DNA of 64,000 nucleotides from Bacteroidota bacterium (GTDB lineage: Bacteria > Bacteroidota > Bacteroidia > Chitinophagales > Saprospiraceae), in the NCBI GenBank assembly GCA_029781865.1, contig JAKOVW010000091.1:1-64000 (forward strand), written 5' to 3'. Position 1 is the stretch's first letter. Every line of letters starts with the position of its first letter. Made by a program: the position numbers and the translations under genes. Of this stretch, positions 10,901 to 19,600 are shown one piece after another. Below the pieces are notes generated by a model. It made no database searches and was not told where the DNA came from. It was given only the letters and a program-made list of their open reading frames with translations.

Positions 10901-12851
10901 CATTGTGAGAAACATCATATGCACCGGCTGACGTTGGGAATCCAACAGATGCAGATCCAGTCCATGCCAAACCATTTTTGACAATTTCAATATCATTTAT
11001 CCGATCATCACCCGGACCTCCGATTTCATCCAAATAATCAAAAGCAGTTGCTGAGGAATTCAAAACTCCAATTATTCCGTCCGTATTATCAGTGAGGTTT
11101 GATTGAGTTGCGGCTGAATTCACTTCTGTAAAACCTGCAATAGTATTATTACCCCAACCTGCAAAAGCAACACGTCCGTCAGTGAATACCTCCAGGTCAT
11201 TAAATGTCTCATCATCAGCTCCACCAACATATGTACCCCATTGCAATATATTGTTTGAAGTAAATCTGGCGATGTACATTTCACTTCCGCCACCGAATAT
11301 TTTATCAGGAACACTTGCACTGATATAAGCCGCCGGTAAAGCTGCCATTGCGGTCAAACCAACAACGAATGTGTTGTCATTGATCGCACGAATTGATGTA
11401 GCTCCAAGATTTTCATCATTCCAACTACCCAGATACGTAGCATATTGCAAAGTGCCAAGATCTTTTGAAAACACTGCAACAAATCCATCATTGCCATCGC
11501 GGATGCCATCAAAAGGACTGCCAACCATTGGTAAATCCGCTGTTGTTTTTCCACAGATAAAGACTCTGTTATTCGATAAACTCAAGCCAAATGCCGCAAT
11601 ATCATCTGATACATCAACAGCGCCCGGTCCATATAAACTCAAATCAACCAAATCCGAACCACTGCTTGAAATCCGATAAATAATAGCAACTCTCGGAGTA
11701 CCTGCAGTACCTAAACCAGCAATTGCATTAAGATAACCATTTGCATCATAAGGCGATGAACTTGTCGAAATTTCTCTGTTTGTTGCACCTGCGCAATACA
11801 CCATACCATCGACCTGATCGACTTGAATAGCAAAAAGATATTGATCAAAATCAGGATCGTTACCATCCATGAAAGTACCCCAGGTCAAAATCGGATCAAT
11901 TACCAATGGGTACTTCGAATCAATAGGTGAACTGGTTTTAAAATTAACTGTATGCAATCCATCTGTATGAAATGCAAATTTTACAGGTATTTTTCCCTCT
12001 TCCGTAACCTGATACGATTCCGGAATATTAAAATGAAGATCAGTAAACCGAAGGCTTACTTTCAAGCTTCCATTATCCTGAACACTAAGATTATCCTGCC
12101 CTTCAAAGTTCATATTTATTTTACTGTAATCCGCCCCAGGTTTCAGAATCCAGTCAAATTCAAGTGCCCCATCATTACTGCTATATAACCTGATATCAAT
12201 ACCCGTATAAATGTTTTCAATAGTAATATCCTTAGCAGCCATCACTCCTGATATCCATTTTGTAGCGTCTTTCCCAAAAAAATAATTATAACGAGTACTA
12301 AATGAATCCCCTAACTTAACTTTCGCTTCTGAATTAGATCCATTCAGGTTTAAAGTCAATGTATGTGTTCCCTTTAAATGAGATTCATCTTCGAGGAATT
12401 TTCTCTTTCTAACTTCATAATCCTTAGCAACAAATCGTATTTTTGATTTTTCAATATACACTGCAGACTTCTTACTTTCATAATAGTATAGAATATCTTT
12501 ATTCTCCAATTGCCCTTTATTTTCCATAAACCGTAAGGTCTCTGCATTCTTTTTTAACGTCTCTTTTACTTTCTTTTCAATAGCCAGATCTGGCTTTAAC
12601 TGTTGTTGACTTAGTAATCCATTTTCTGCAAATAAAAATAATGCGGCAAAACAAAGAATTCTGACCAAATTAATGCTTTTAATAGTACGACGATTTTCAT
12701 TAGACCAATTCACAAAATCAGCAGTCGTGCGTGCCCTTAAACAGTTACTTAAATGAATTAACTGTAATTGGATTTTATTCTTTCGATTTACGAAACTATT
12801 AAATATCATCCAAATATTCTGTGTGCCGTATCTGATTCGTTGTCTTTTCAT
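1950..12851 (-). CDS. giant T9SS-secreted adhesin-like protein, 3,633 aa (SBBP, GEVED, DUF11 repeats, SdrD_B)
   Basis: Predicted giant cell-surface or secreted protein. Order by residue: an unusually long basic start (1-62) before a signal-type hydrophobic segment (63-80); a DUF7948-like domain (about 100-320, with FMENKGQL); SBBP beta-propeller repeats (330-890, YATYLG/WGTYVGG motifs); a GEVED domain ending ASDGEVEDYSLVV (900-1010); three Cys-rich repeats of about 80 residues (1010-1250); one variant DUF11 domain; eleven near-identical 115-residue DUF11/CARDB-like repeats (about 1365-2640); two divergent ones; four SdrD_B-like domains with D-x-N/D-x-NG-x-QD calcium-type loops (about 2960-3440); an FN3-like segment; and a type A sorting domain (YPNPVSELLKVEI). 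It is close to the 13645-21651 gene over the C-terminal half. The first ATG is the only good start; no later Met precedes the signal segment except residue 15. The role (adhesion or matrix) is inferred from the domains. Confidence 0.93.
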   Translation of the reverse strand: MKRQRIRYGTQNIWMIFNSFVNRKNKIQLQLIHLSNCLRARTTADFVNWSNENRRTIKSINLVRILCFAALFLFAENGLLSQQQLKPDLAIEKKVKETLKKNAETLRFMENKGQLENKDILYYYESKKSAVYIEKSKIRFVAKDYEVRKRKFLEDESHLKGTHTLTLNLNGSNSEAKVKLGDSFSTRYNYFFGKDATKWISGVMAAKDITIENIYTGIDIRLYSSNDGALEFDWILKPGADYSKINMNFEGQDNLSVQDNGSLKVSLRFTDLHFNIPESYQVTEEGKIPVKFAFHTDGLHTVNFKTSSPIDSKYPLVIDPILTWGTFMDGNDPDFDQYLFAIQVDQVDGMVYCAGATNREISTSSSPYDANGYLNAIAGLGTAGTPRVAIIYRISSSGSDLVDLSLYGPGAVDVSDDIAAFGLSLSNNRVFICGKTTADLPMVGSPFDGIRDGNDGFVAVFSKDLGTLQYATYLGSWNDENLGATSIRAINDNTFVVGLTAMAALPAAYISASVPDKIFGGGSEMYIARFTSNNILQWGTYVGGADDETFNDLEVFTDGRVAFAGWGNNTIAGFTEVNSAATQSNLTDNTDGIIGVLNSSATAFDYLDEIGGPGDDRINDIEIVKNGLAWTGSASVGFPTSAGAYDVSHNGGTDVIVGLASTTGGSASYKATFFGGSGNDIGAGIKEVTQINCAGTQVSFYLVFGTTAQDAVGIPTVNLKNESFYSATNSGGLDIFFAGFNENVSTLKYATNIGGPYNDYLGDTGDPRGANHLCVKGGNIYVGTTTHSETHNPAIVGGSGFDQIKSNTAVPTSDDVHVIFSIQFTAILETDYSDAPSSYGTPSHILDCTHLNINTVDDGDSGPIPTVEANGDDLDNLDDENGILSFPNITNGGPQNISILVKNVLNTTGSAANLYAWIDLNGDGVFKASEIQKVTLANGYSGDVNLTWSGVNISGPIGSHYLRLRLTTDNLNDDTSTPNIDERSIVSASDGEVEDYSLVVLNCPASQNESSCQLQSTINTKYAAWLASVTAAGGCDGVLTNNGSGIPSACGASKTVTFTYTGTCIPFTTTCSSVFTVASPSAVVLNCPGNVTEASCQTQSVINAKYASWLATATMSGGCNPGLSNNSTGAPSACGGSKTVIFTVTSSCEAAKTCSATFTVNSPASISLNCPVNVTEPPCQGQAVIDSKFASWLATANANGGCNGLLSNNNSGAPDNCLGGTKTVTFTYTNSCSAPRTCNASFTVTPAMPSWNLIKTSTTNPNHFDSKGDLLTYSITINNTGNLPISNVVVTDPLADNGSLTYVAGDLNNDSILDQNETWIYSATHTVKQPDLNNGYFINTATATGTVISGSLPPASDTAYIPAIQSSSISLIKTGSLDKNVVAPNGIANVGDKINYTFMVTNNGNVTLSNIIVTDPILTVSGGPISLAPGTSDNSTFIGTYTLTQADIDSGKKDNTATVTGKNPQNQNVISSDDETTLIPKIASISLVKTGVLNMNVIAPNGIANVGDKINYTFKVTNTGNVTLTNVVVTDPLVSVSGGPITLLPGATDISTFTAVYTLTQSDIDSGIKYNTATTNAKDPQSQNVTNSDDETTTIPKSAGIAIIKTGVLDMNVVAPNGIANPGDKINYTFKVTNTGNVTLTNVTVTDPIVSVSGGPITLAPGATDNVMFTGVYTLTQGDIDAGFKYNTATATGKDPQNISVTNGDDETTSIPKIASIAMIKNGVLDINVIAPNGIANPGDKINYSFKVTNTGNVTLTNVTVTDPIVSVSGGPITLAPGASDNISFNGVYTMTQSDIDAGFKYNTATATGKDPQNLNVSNGDDETTLIPKIAGIALVKTGVLDMNVIGPNGVANVGDKINYSFKVTNTGNVTLANIAITDPLVTVNGGPITLAPGASNSTTFTGVYTLTQTDIDAGFKYNVATTTGKDPQNQNVTNSDDETTVIPKMAGIALVKTGVLNMNVIAPNGIANPGDKINYTFKVTNTGNVTLSNITVTDPIVTVSGGPITLAPGATDNVTFTGVYSLTQTDIDAGFKYNVATTTGKDPQNINVTNGDDETTSIPKMAGIALVKTGILDMNVISPNGIANPGDKINYTFKVTNTGNVTLANVTVSDPIVSVSGGPITLAPGATDNITFTGVYTLTQSDIDAGFKYNTATTTGRDPQNIIVTSTDDETTVIPKIASIALVKTGVLDMNAIAPNGIANPGDKINYTFKVTNTGNVTLTNIAVTDPIITVSGGPITLAPGAVDNITFTGVYTLMQPDIDAGFKYNTATTTGRDPQNIIVTSADDETTLIPKIASIALVKTGVLDMNVISPNGITNPGDRINYSFKVTNTGNVTLTNIKVTDPIVTVTGGPITLAPGAADNISFTGVYTLTQADIDAGFKYNTATTTGKDPQNISVTNGDDETTVIPKIASIALVKTGALNMNVIAPNGIANPGDRINYTFKVTNTGNVTLSNVMIIDPIITVLGGPISLAPGAVDNGTFTGVYTLTQMDIDAGYKYNNAITTAKDPQDIMVTNSDDEMTTIPKVAAISLIKTGILDMNVVAPGGIANVGDKINYTFKVTNTGNVTLHNVIITDPIVTVIGGPVTLAPGATDNTTFKGSYILTQADIDSGKKDNTATVNARDPQNMNVTNSDDETTLIPMVPKIILEKTGTWNDLNNDGYADVGETISYKFKVCNTGNVTLSNVALTDPLITIFGGPIPVLAVSACNSIVFTGTYVITQLDIDTGKVVNVATAKCLDTKGNTVSDNSDDPNDITNIDPDNDGDPDDPTKTNLPQNPKIGISKKLLSVINNLDGTFSAKFELTMQNNGNVTLGDVQITDNITNEFGNYKSSLPLYPGEYTITNFNWLINSGNLLTLNTGFNGKSDYKFLKVIDGGTIQVGEKIKIGLDLLINPIKYEYYNQAVAIADKPNNDDPVLSADDDPEDTKDLSDSGANATNNSLTGGTNPGEPGDKGTIDDPTLIKLPAGQLKGTVWDDLNGNGLQDSNEPGLKGIEAWLYNCDGTLLRKDTTDALGNYAFDFLQVPMNYYVVFQPGSYASSYGFTFQNIGLDDQIDSDVNSIGVGPCTTIDLFEKDSTYDAGMVRYASIGNSVWIDKNGDGVQDPGEAGIKDVSVTLYDALTQLPIKNVLSNSTGKYLFNELMPGDYYLKFTAASGWIQTLPNVTSDFQDSDVDNANGPGTTVKTHLSPGEDDLNWDAGYYKCAKLDGYIWLDNDLDGVFDPEEKGINGMNVFVVDAATNNTVATMKTKVTPGTVSMDGYYAIDCIKPGTYYLKFERPVKLAATAPYKGNDPNKDNDITHENGINTTRKFSLSSGETVSNIFGGFQIRSEVGDMVWIDKNFNGIQDSDELPLADVKVAAFNIMGVKVSESLSGPDGRFMLDGLADGEFYVKFDLPNPKYGFTKAHAGQDDNDSDVGGENGYGSTNIFSIYAGEIKPTIDAGVVAQLLPIEWLNFSGNYNGEFVELNWTTGVELDNDYFVLERKTEIDKDFVSLEKIASHANPNLASHDYEYDDFDINTSGVIYYRLKQVDKDGSFTYSKIISVHVKEEKQETKVTIYPNPVSELLKVEIKIPLNTEVEAKVFDQSGRVIMSVPADQFKSKGKSIESIPIKNLIPGQYVLEIKTTNEVIHKRFTVSR
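4930..8755 (-). repeat. eleven tandem 345-bp repeats inside the giant gene
   Basis: The unit is 345 bp (115 codons). For example, the codons for the PGDKIN segment recur at about 5549, 5894, 6239, 6584 and 6929, exactly 345 apart. Each unit encodes a block beginning I-A-L-V-K-T-G-V-L and ending D-D-E-T-T-x-I-P-K. Central copies are much more alike than the outer ones. The period is a multiple of three, so copy-number change keeps the frame. Confidence 0.93.
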
Positions 12852-12891
12852 GATTCCGTATTTCTTCCGTAATTGTATTAAAATAAAAATA

Positions 12892-13188
12892 TCAAATCAT
12901 AAATGGATCTGATTCATATCTCAGATTGAATTCAAAGAATTCCTTTCCTGAGGAATAGTCTTGATGAACCATGATAAATACAACGCAGTAAACTTGCACC
13001 AAAAACCTGAATGGCAATTGAGTAAATAAAAAAGGTCTGGAATTAGAAGGAAACTTATCTTTTTGATAAGAATAGGAATATACTGTCTTGCAAAATACTT
13101 GAAGACAAGATTGTACTCCAATCGTTTGTGAAGATTGAATATACTGTAAAGTATCCGCCCCGTAATGGACCGGTGATGTAGTTATCAT
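12892..13188 (-). CDS. small leader ORF of the MITT type (98 aa), unknown function
   Basis: This small ORF lies between the sigma-54 promoter at 13212-13227 and the giant gene (40 bp to its ATG). The frame is open from 13206, but that ATG would sit at or before the predicted transcript start near 13200, so I prefer the ATG at 13188 (MITTSPVHYGADTLQ). It matches the 21648-21962 ORF in its start context (AAGTCTT-AAGA, then ATGAnAACTACAT) and in a hydrophobic core (PFLFTQLPFRFL here, PFAFIQFKSFLQ there). An open frame of this length is unlikely by chance in such AT-rich DNA. It contains no domain I recognise and has no clear signal peptide. It could be a co-regulator or chaperone of the giant, or a leader peptide. 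Confidence 0.5.
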   Translation of the reverse strand: MITTSPVHYGADTLQYIQSSQTIGVQSCLQVFCKTVYSYSYQKDKFPSNSRPFLFTQLPFRFLVQVYCVVFIMVHQDYSSGKEFFEFNLRYESDPFMI

Positions 13189-13211
13189 TCTTGAAGACTT
13201 AGGCATTTTAA

Positions 13212-13227
13212 AGCAAGAATTATGCCA
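13212..13227 (-). promoter_or_regulatory. sigma-54 (RpoN) promoter
   Basis: The minus strand reads TGGCATAATTCTTGCT, which fits the TGGCAYRnnnnTTGCW consensus with exact GG-N10-GC spacing. The predicted start near 13200 gives a leader of about 350 nt before the giant gene. The following 45 bases are strongly similar to the region after the second element at 21987-22002. Confidence 0.75.
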
Positions 13228-13644
13228 ACAACATTAAATTCAATTAGTATATTTAAAATATTGTATTAGAGGCACTTAAACACTTTTTTAGAAAACGGAT
13301 AGGGCTTTTTCAGTAAAGCGAATTTTTGTTTTATTTGACCATTTTTGATTTTGTGCCTGAAAGGGCTTACCTATAAAAGAAATGAGATTATTATAATTAA
13401 AATCAGATCAGATTTCTTTTAAAATCTTCAATTACTATTTAGATCTGTTCAAATCTCAGAAAGCACAGGGGTTGAGCACTTCTACATATATGTCACTAAA
13501 CAAAATTGCAATTCTATTCCAAACAATTTATCTAAGAAGAAGTGATTTTGAAATTCAACCACACATAGAGTTCATAAGTGAAATCCGTTTAAACATAAAG
13601 CCCATCATTTCTAATGGGCTTTTCTGTTGAAAAAGGTAGTTAAC
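13228..13644. other. intergenic region between the two giant genes
   Basis: About 415 bp with no gene. It would be expected to hold an upstream activating site for the sigma-54 promoter. An inverted-repeat-like sequence, AAATCAGATCAGATTT, around 13400-13415 is a candidate, 175-190 bp upstream of the -24 box. The terminator of the upstream giant lies at 13597-13622. Confidence 0.4.
13597..13622 (-). terminator. hairpin terminator after the second giant gene
   Basis: A perfect 9-bp inverted repeat (AAAGCCCAT / ATGGGCTTT, 8-base loop) starts 23 bp after the stop codon and is flanked by T-rich sequence in the minus-strand transcript. Confidence 0.75.
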
Positions 13645-16600
13645 CTACTTTAAGACCGTAAATTTTTTATGAATCACATCATTTGATGTTTTCACCTCAA
13701 GTATATATTGTCCAGAATTTAGATTACTAATTTGGATTAACTCTACACTTATGCCTTTTGATTTTAGCTGGTTCAATGGCACAGACATTAATACTCTGCC
13801 ACTATTATCTATTATTTTTGCTTCTAACTCAGTATTCATCGGAATTTTCATTTCCACATTCAAAAATTGAGTAGTAGGATTAGGATATAACGATATCTTT
13901 AAGACATCCTCACTTTCTTCATTTACATGGATCAATATTTTTTTACTATAACTAAAGCTGCCATTTTTATTGACTTGCTTTATACGATAGTAATATACAC
14001 CTGAGTATCTCACATTAAAGTCATCAAATTCATAATCTCTATTTACATGATTTGGGTTATCCAGTGATTCTACTTTTCCTATTTGAACAAAATTCTGTTC
14101 GGTCTCAAATCTGCGCTCTACTATAAAATAGTCATTTTCATTCTCTGCAGCAGTAGACCAATTCAATTCCGTAAAACTTCCATTGAAATTTCCATAGAAC
14201 TGCAACCATTCCAGGTCAAGAACTTGACTGACAACCCCTGCATCTATCGTTGGTCTTATTTCTCCGGAGTTGATCTGATACAATTTTGTGGTGCCATACC
14301 CAAAAGTGCCATCAACATCATTATCCAAATCATCTGCTCCAGCATGTGATACCGTAAAATTGTAATTTGGGTTGGGCAATTCAAACTTAATATAATAAGA
14401 GCCTTGAGTCATACCATCCAACATAAATTTACCATCAACCCCTGATTCGCTTTCACTGACTTTAACACCCTGATAATTATATGCCTCCACTTTTACTCCC
14501 GATAAAGGTTTCTCATTTAAATCCTGTATGCCATTGAAATTTTGATCTATCCAAACTTTATCTCCAACCATAGATTTTGTTTGAAATCCACCTCCGATTC
14601 CGGATACTGAAAGCCCTGCCATTAAAGCAATGGTCCGCGTCGTATTAATTCCATTCGCATGTGTAATGTCACAATCCTTATCCGGATTACTTCCCTGATA
14701 AGGTGGACTAGCGCCCAAATCACCAGGCCGTTCAAAATGAACATAATAATTTCCAGGCTCCAGGCAGTCCGATTTATAATAACCATCTTTAGATGAAGTG
14801 CCGGGTTGAATATCCGTGAGCATTTTTGTTACGACTCTTCCGGTAATGGCATCTACAATTTCCACATTTAATCCATTAATTCCCTTTTCTTCCAAATCAT
14901 AAATCCCATCTTTATCCAAATCATTCCAAACTACTCCGGATATCGTTAAGCAGATAAAGTACGCAGCATCCCAACTAAGATCACTCTCGCCTGCACTTAG
15001 ATAAGTTGTCGCTGTTGTACCCGGACCATTACTATTATCCACATCATTATCCTTAAAATCATCTGCTGCATTAGGTTTTGAATTATTCCAGCCTGCCGGT
15101 GTATCAAATTTTAAATAATAATTACCCGGATATAAGCCTTTGAATAAATAATTTCCTGAAACATCAGTAATTGTATTCTTTACAGGCAAGTGACTTGTTG
15201 CATTATAAATAGTAACTTTTACTCCAGATAAGCCCTCTTCACCTGAATCCTGGACTCCATTTCCATTTTTATCATTCCAAACAAAATTTCCCGTAGTTGC
15301 AAACCTTACCAATCCGGCATCATAAGAGTCATTTTGATCATTTATCTCAAGAGATATGCAGGGGCCGACTCCACTTAAATCTACATCGCTATCTTTTGCA
15401 TCATCGATACCTGCATTTTGTATAGTAAATCCATAATCTTGAGAATATCCAATAGGTTTAAATAATACAAAATACGCTGACGGCGCAGGTAAGAAATCAA
15501 AAATATATTTGCCGTTCATATCTGTTGAAACCTTTTTAACAAAAGATCCAGTACAATTGTATAACCATACTTCTACTCCCATCATGCCATTTTCTCCAGA
15601 ATCCTGAATACCATTGGCATTAAGATCATCCCAAACCCTGCCACTTAATTTAGCTGCTGGTATCAATATCTGAGTGGGATCATCAACAGTACCTTTATCT
15701 CCTGGTTCACCTGGATTTGCACCACCCTGCATTATATCATTTGTTGCATTAATTCCACTATCTGAATAATCACTTGTATCCTCAGAATCATCATCTGATG
15801 TTCCGACAGGTTCATCATTGGATGGCTTATCAGCATAGGCTATTGCCTGATTCATGTAACTATATTTAACAGGCAGAAATATAACTCTGATTCCCACTGT
15901 TACTACTTCGCCAACTTTAATGACTCCACCTTTACTAACATTAAAAATGAATTGATCGGTTTTTCCATTAAACCCGCTATTCAAGGTTAAAGGATTTGTA
16001 CTATTTCCGAGAATAACAAAATTAGTAAAGGTATATTCTCCCGGATTAAGCGTACTAACAGGATTATAATTACCAAATTCATTAGTTAGATTATCGGATA
16101 TTTGAATGTCCCCCAGAGTAACATTACCGGTGTTCATTATGCGTAACTCAAATTGAGCGCTGAATGTTCCATTCAAATTGTTAGTAACGCTAATTAACTT
16201 TTTTGCTATTCCTATTTTCGGATTCTGTGGTAAAAGTGTAATGGTCGGGTCATCCGGATCTCCATCTTTATCAGGATCTACATTAGACAAATCATTCGGA
16301 TCATCACTTACATCAGTTACTGGTTTCCCTTTAGGATCTGATGAATGTACCGTTGCGGAATTAACAACACGCCCTGAATCTATATCCATTTGCGTGATAG
16401 CATAGGATCCATTAATTAGTTGATAATTACAATCACCAACTCCTAAAACCGGAATTGGTCCTCCCGACACATTTATTAATGGATCGGTAACACTTACATT
16501 CGTCAGAGTCACATTTCCTGTATTACAAATCCTGAAGGCATAATTTATATGTTCTCCAACATTGGCATATCCATCTCCATATAGATCCTGTAAAACGCCC

Positions 16601-19600
16601 TGTTTTTCCAATATTATTTTTGGAGATTGCGGAATTGTCGTGGTTTCATCATCGTTGTCTGTCACAAATTGATTTTGCGGATCGGTTCCAATGGTGGTTG
16701 CCATGTTGAATTTAATTCCTGCATCAATATCAGATTGAGTTAAAGAATATACTCCGGTAAATGTCGTATTGTCCATTTGTCCGGGAGCCAAACTAACCGG
16801 TCCGCCAATAACAGTTACGATCGGATCCGCAACAGAAACATTGGACAAGCTTACATTACCGGTATTGGTCACCTTAAAGGTATAGTGAATTTTATCTCCA
16901 ACATTTGCGATTCCATTAGGTGCCACGGCATTGACTTCAAGAACACCTGTTTTGATCAATGAAATAGAAGCTTGTTTAGGAATGACCGTAGTTTCATCAT
17001 CGGTACTCATTACGGTTAAATTTTGTGGATCCTTTCCAGTTGTTTTTGCAGTATTGTATTTAAATCCGGCGTCAATATCTGTTTGCATCAAAACATAAAC
17101 TCCTGTAAATGTAGTATTATCGAATCCTCCCGGTGCCAATGTGATGGGTCCACCATTCACAGTAACAATTGGATCTGTAATGGCTATACTGCTTAGCGTA
17201 ACATTTCCGGTATTGGTGACTTTAAATGAATAATGTATCTTATCACCAACATTTGCAATACCACCTGGTGAAATGACATTCATATCCAGTGTTCCTGACT
17301 TCACCAATGCGATGCTTGCGATTTTTGGAATGGATGTCGTTTCATCATCGCCATTTGTAACACTTATATTTTGTGGATCTTTGCCTGTTGTCGTTGCCGT
17401 ATTGTATTTAAACCCGGCATCAATATCTGCTTGTGTCAGGGTATAGACACCTGTGAATGTAACATTGTCTGAGGCTCCGGGTGCCAATGTGATGGGTCCA
17501 CCATTCACAGTAACAATTGGATCTGTTACCGTGATGTTGGTTAACGTTACATTTCCCGTATTGGTTACCTTAAATGTGTAATTTATCTTATCGCCCGGAT
17601 TGGCTATTCCATTCGGTGCAATGACATTCATATTTAATACCCCGGTTTTAACCAATGCAATACTGGCCATCTTTGGAATCGATGTCGTTTCATCATCTCC
17701 ATTTGTTACACTTTTGTTCTGTGGATCTTTTCCTGTTGTCGTTGCCACATTATACTTAAATCCGGCATCGATATCTGATTGGGTCAATGTATAAACTCCG
17801 GTGAATGTTGTACTATTAGAAGCTCCAGGTGCCAAGGTTATGGGTCCGCCAGTAACTGTAACAATCGGATCTGTTACAGTGATATTGGTTAATGTTACAT
17901 TTCCCGTATTCGTCACTTGGAATGAATAATTGATTTTATCACCAACATTCGCAATCCCACTCGGTGCAATGACATTCATATCCAACACACCGGTTTTTAT
18001 AAGTGCAATGCCTGCAATTTTAGGAATCAGTGTGGTTTCGTCATCTCCATTTGTTACAGTTAGATTTTGCGGATCTTTTCCCGTTGTTGTTGCTGTATTG
18101 TATTTAAATCCTGCATCTATATCCGCTTGCGTCAAAGTATATACACCGGTAAAACTTATATTGTCTGATGCTCCCGGTACCAATGTAATGGGTCCACCAC
18201 TAACACTAACAATCGGATCTGTTATAGTGATATTGGTTAACGTTACATTTCCCGTATTGGTTACTTTGAACGTATAATTGATCTTATCACCCGGATTCGC
18301 AATACCATTCGGCGCAATTGCATTCATATCAAGTATGCCCGTCTTTACTAATGCAATACTCGCATTCTTTGGAATCAATGTTGTTTCATCATCGCCATTG
18401 GTTACGTTTATATTCTGTGGATCTTTTCCCGTTGTCGTTGCCGTATTGTATTTAAATCCGGCATCGATATCTGTTTGTGTCAGTGTATAAACTCCGGTAA
18501 AGGTTATATTGTCTGTTGCTCCGGGTACCAAGGTAATGGGCCCACCGCTAACGGCAACTATAGGATCTGTTACAGTAATGTTGGTAAGAGTGACATTTCC
18601 CGTATTGGTTACTTTGAACGTATAATTAATCTTATCACCCGGATTCGCAATTCCATTCGGTGCAATAACATTCAAATCAAGTATGCCCGTCTTTACTAAT
18701 GCAATGCCCGCAATCTTTGGAATCAATGTTGTTTCATCATCTCCATTGGTTATACTTATATTCTGTGGATCTTTTCCCGTTGTTGTTGCCGTATTGTATT
18801 TAAATCCGGCATCGATATCTGTTTGTGTCAGTGTATAAACTCCGGTGAACGTTACATTGTCTGATGCTCCGGGTGCCAAGGTGATGGGCCCGCCACTAAC
18901 GGTAACAATCGGATCTGTTACCGTGACGCTGGTTAGCGTTACATTTCCTGTATTTGTTACTTTGAATGCATAATTGATTTTATCTCCCGGATTCGCAATT
19001 CCATTCGGCGCAATAATATTACCATTTAATACTCCTGTTTTGACTAATGCAATACTTGCTAACTTGGGAATTACTGTCGTTTCGTCATCTACACCTGTTA
19101 CGATTATATTTTGCGGATCCTTTCCCGTTGTCGTTGCCGTGTTGTATTTGAATCCGGCATCGATATCCGTTTGTGTTAAGGTATAAACGCCCGTAAAAGT
19201 TACATTGTCTGTTGCTCCGGGTGCCAAGGTAATGGGGCCACCGCTAACGGTAACTATCGGATCTGTTACTGTGACATTGGTTAGCGTTACATTTCCCGTA
19301 TTGGTTACTTTGAATGAATAAATTATTTTGTCTCCCACATTGGCAACTCCATTTGGAGCGACATCATTCGTGTTTAATGTACCAGTCTTCACTAAAGAAA
19401 TTGAAGCGTTTTTCGGTATCGGAGTTGTTTCAGTATCACTATTACTGATATTCTGATTGATTGGATCTTTTCCGGTTGCAGTTGCTGTATTATTTTTTAC
19501 ACCTGCGTCTACATCGGACTGAGTCAAAGTATAGCTACCGGTAAATGTAGTACTATCACAAGCACCTATATTCAGCGATCCCAAAGGACCTCCTGTTACA

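Noticed and set aside
12921-13121. 66-codon ORF in an alternative frame of the leader
   Set aside because: The longer frame in phase with the conserved MITT start and the promoter explains the region better.
17600-19186. Plus-strand ORFs of 64-115 codons across the second giant
   Set aside because: Same antisense artefact of the tandem repeats.
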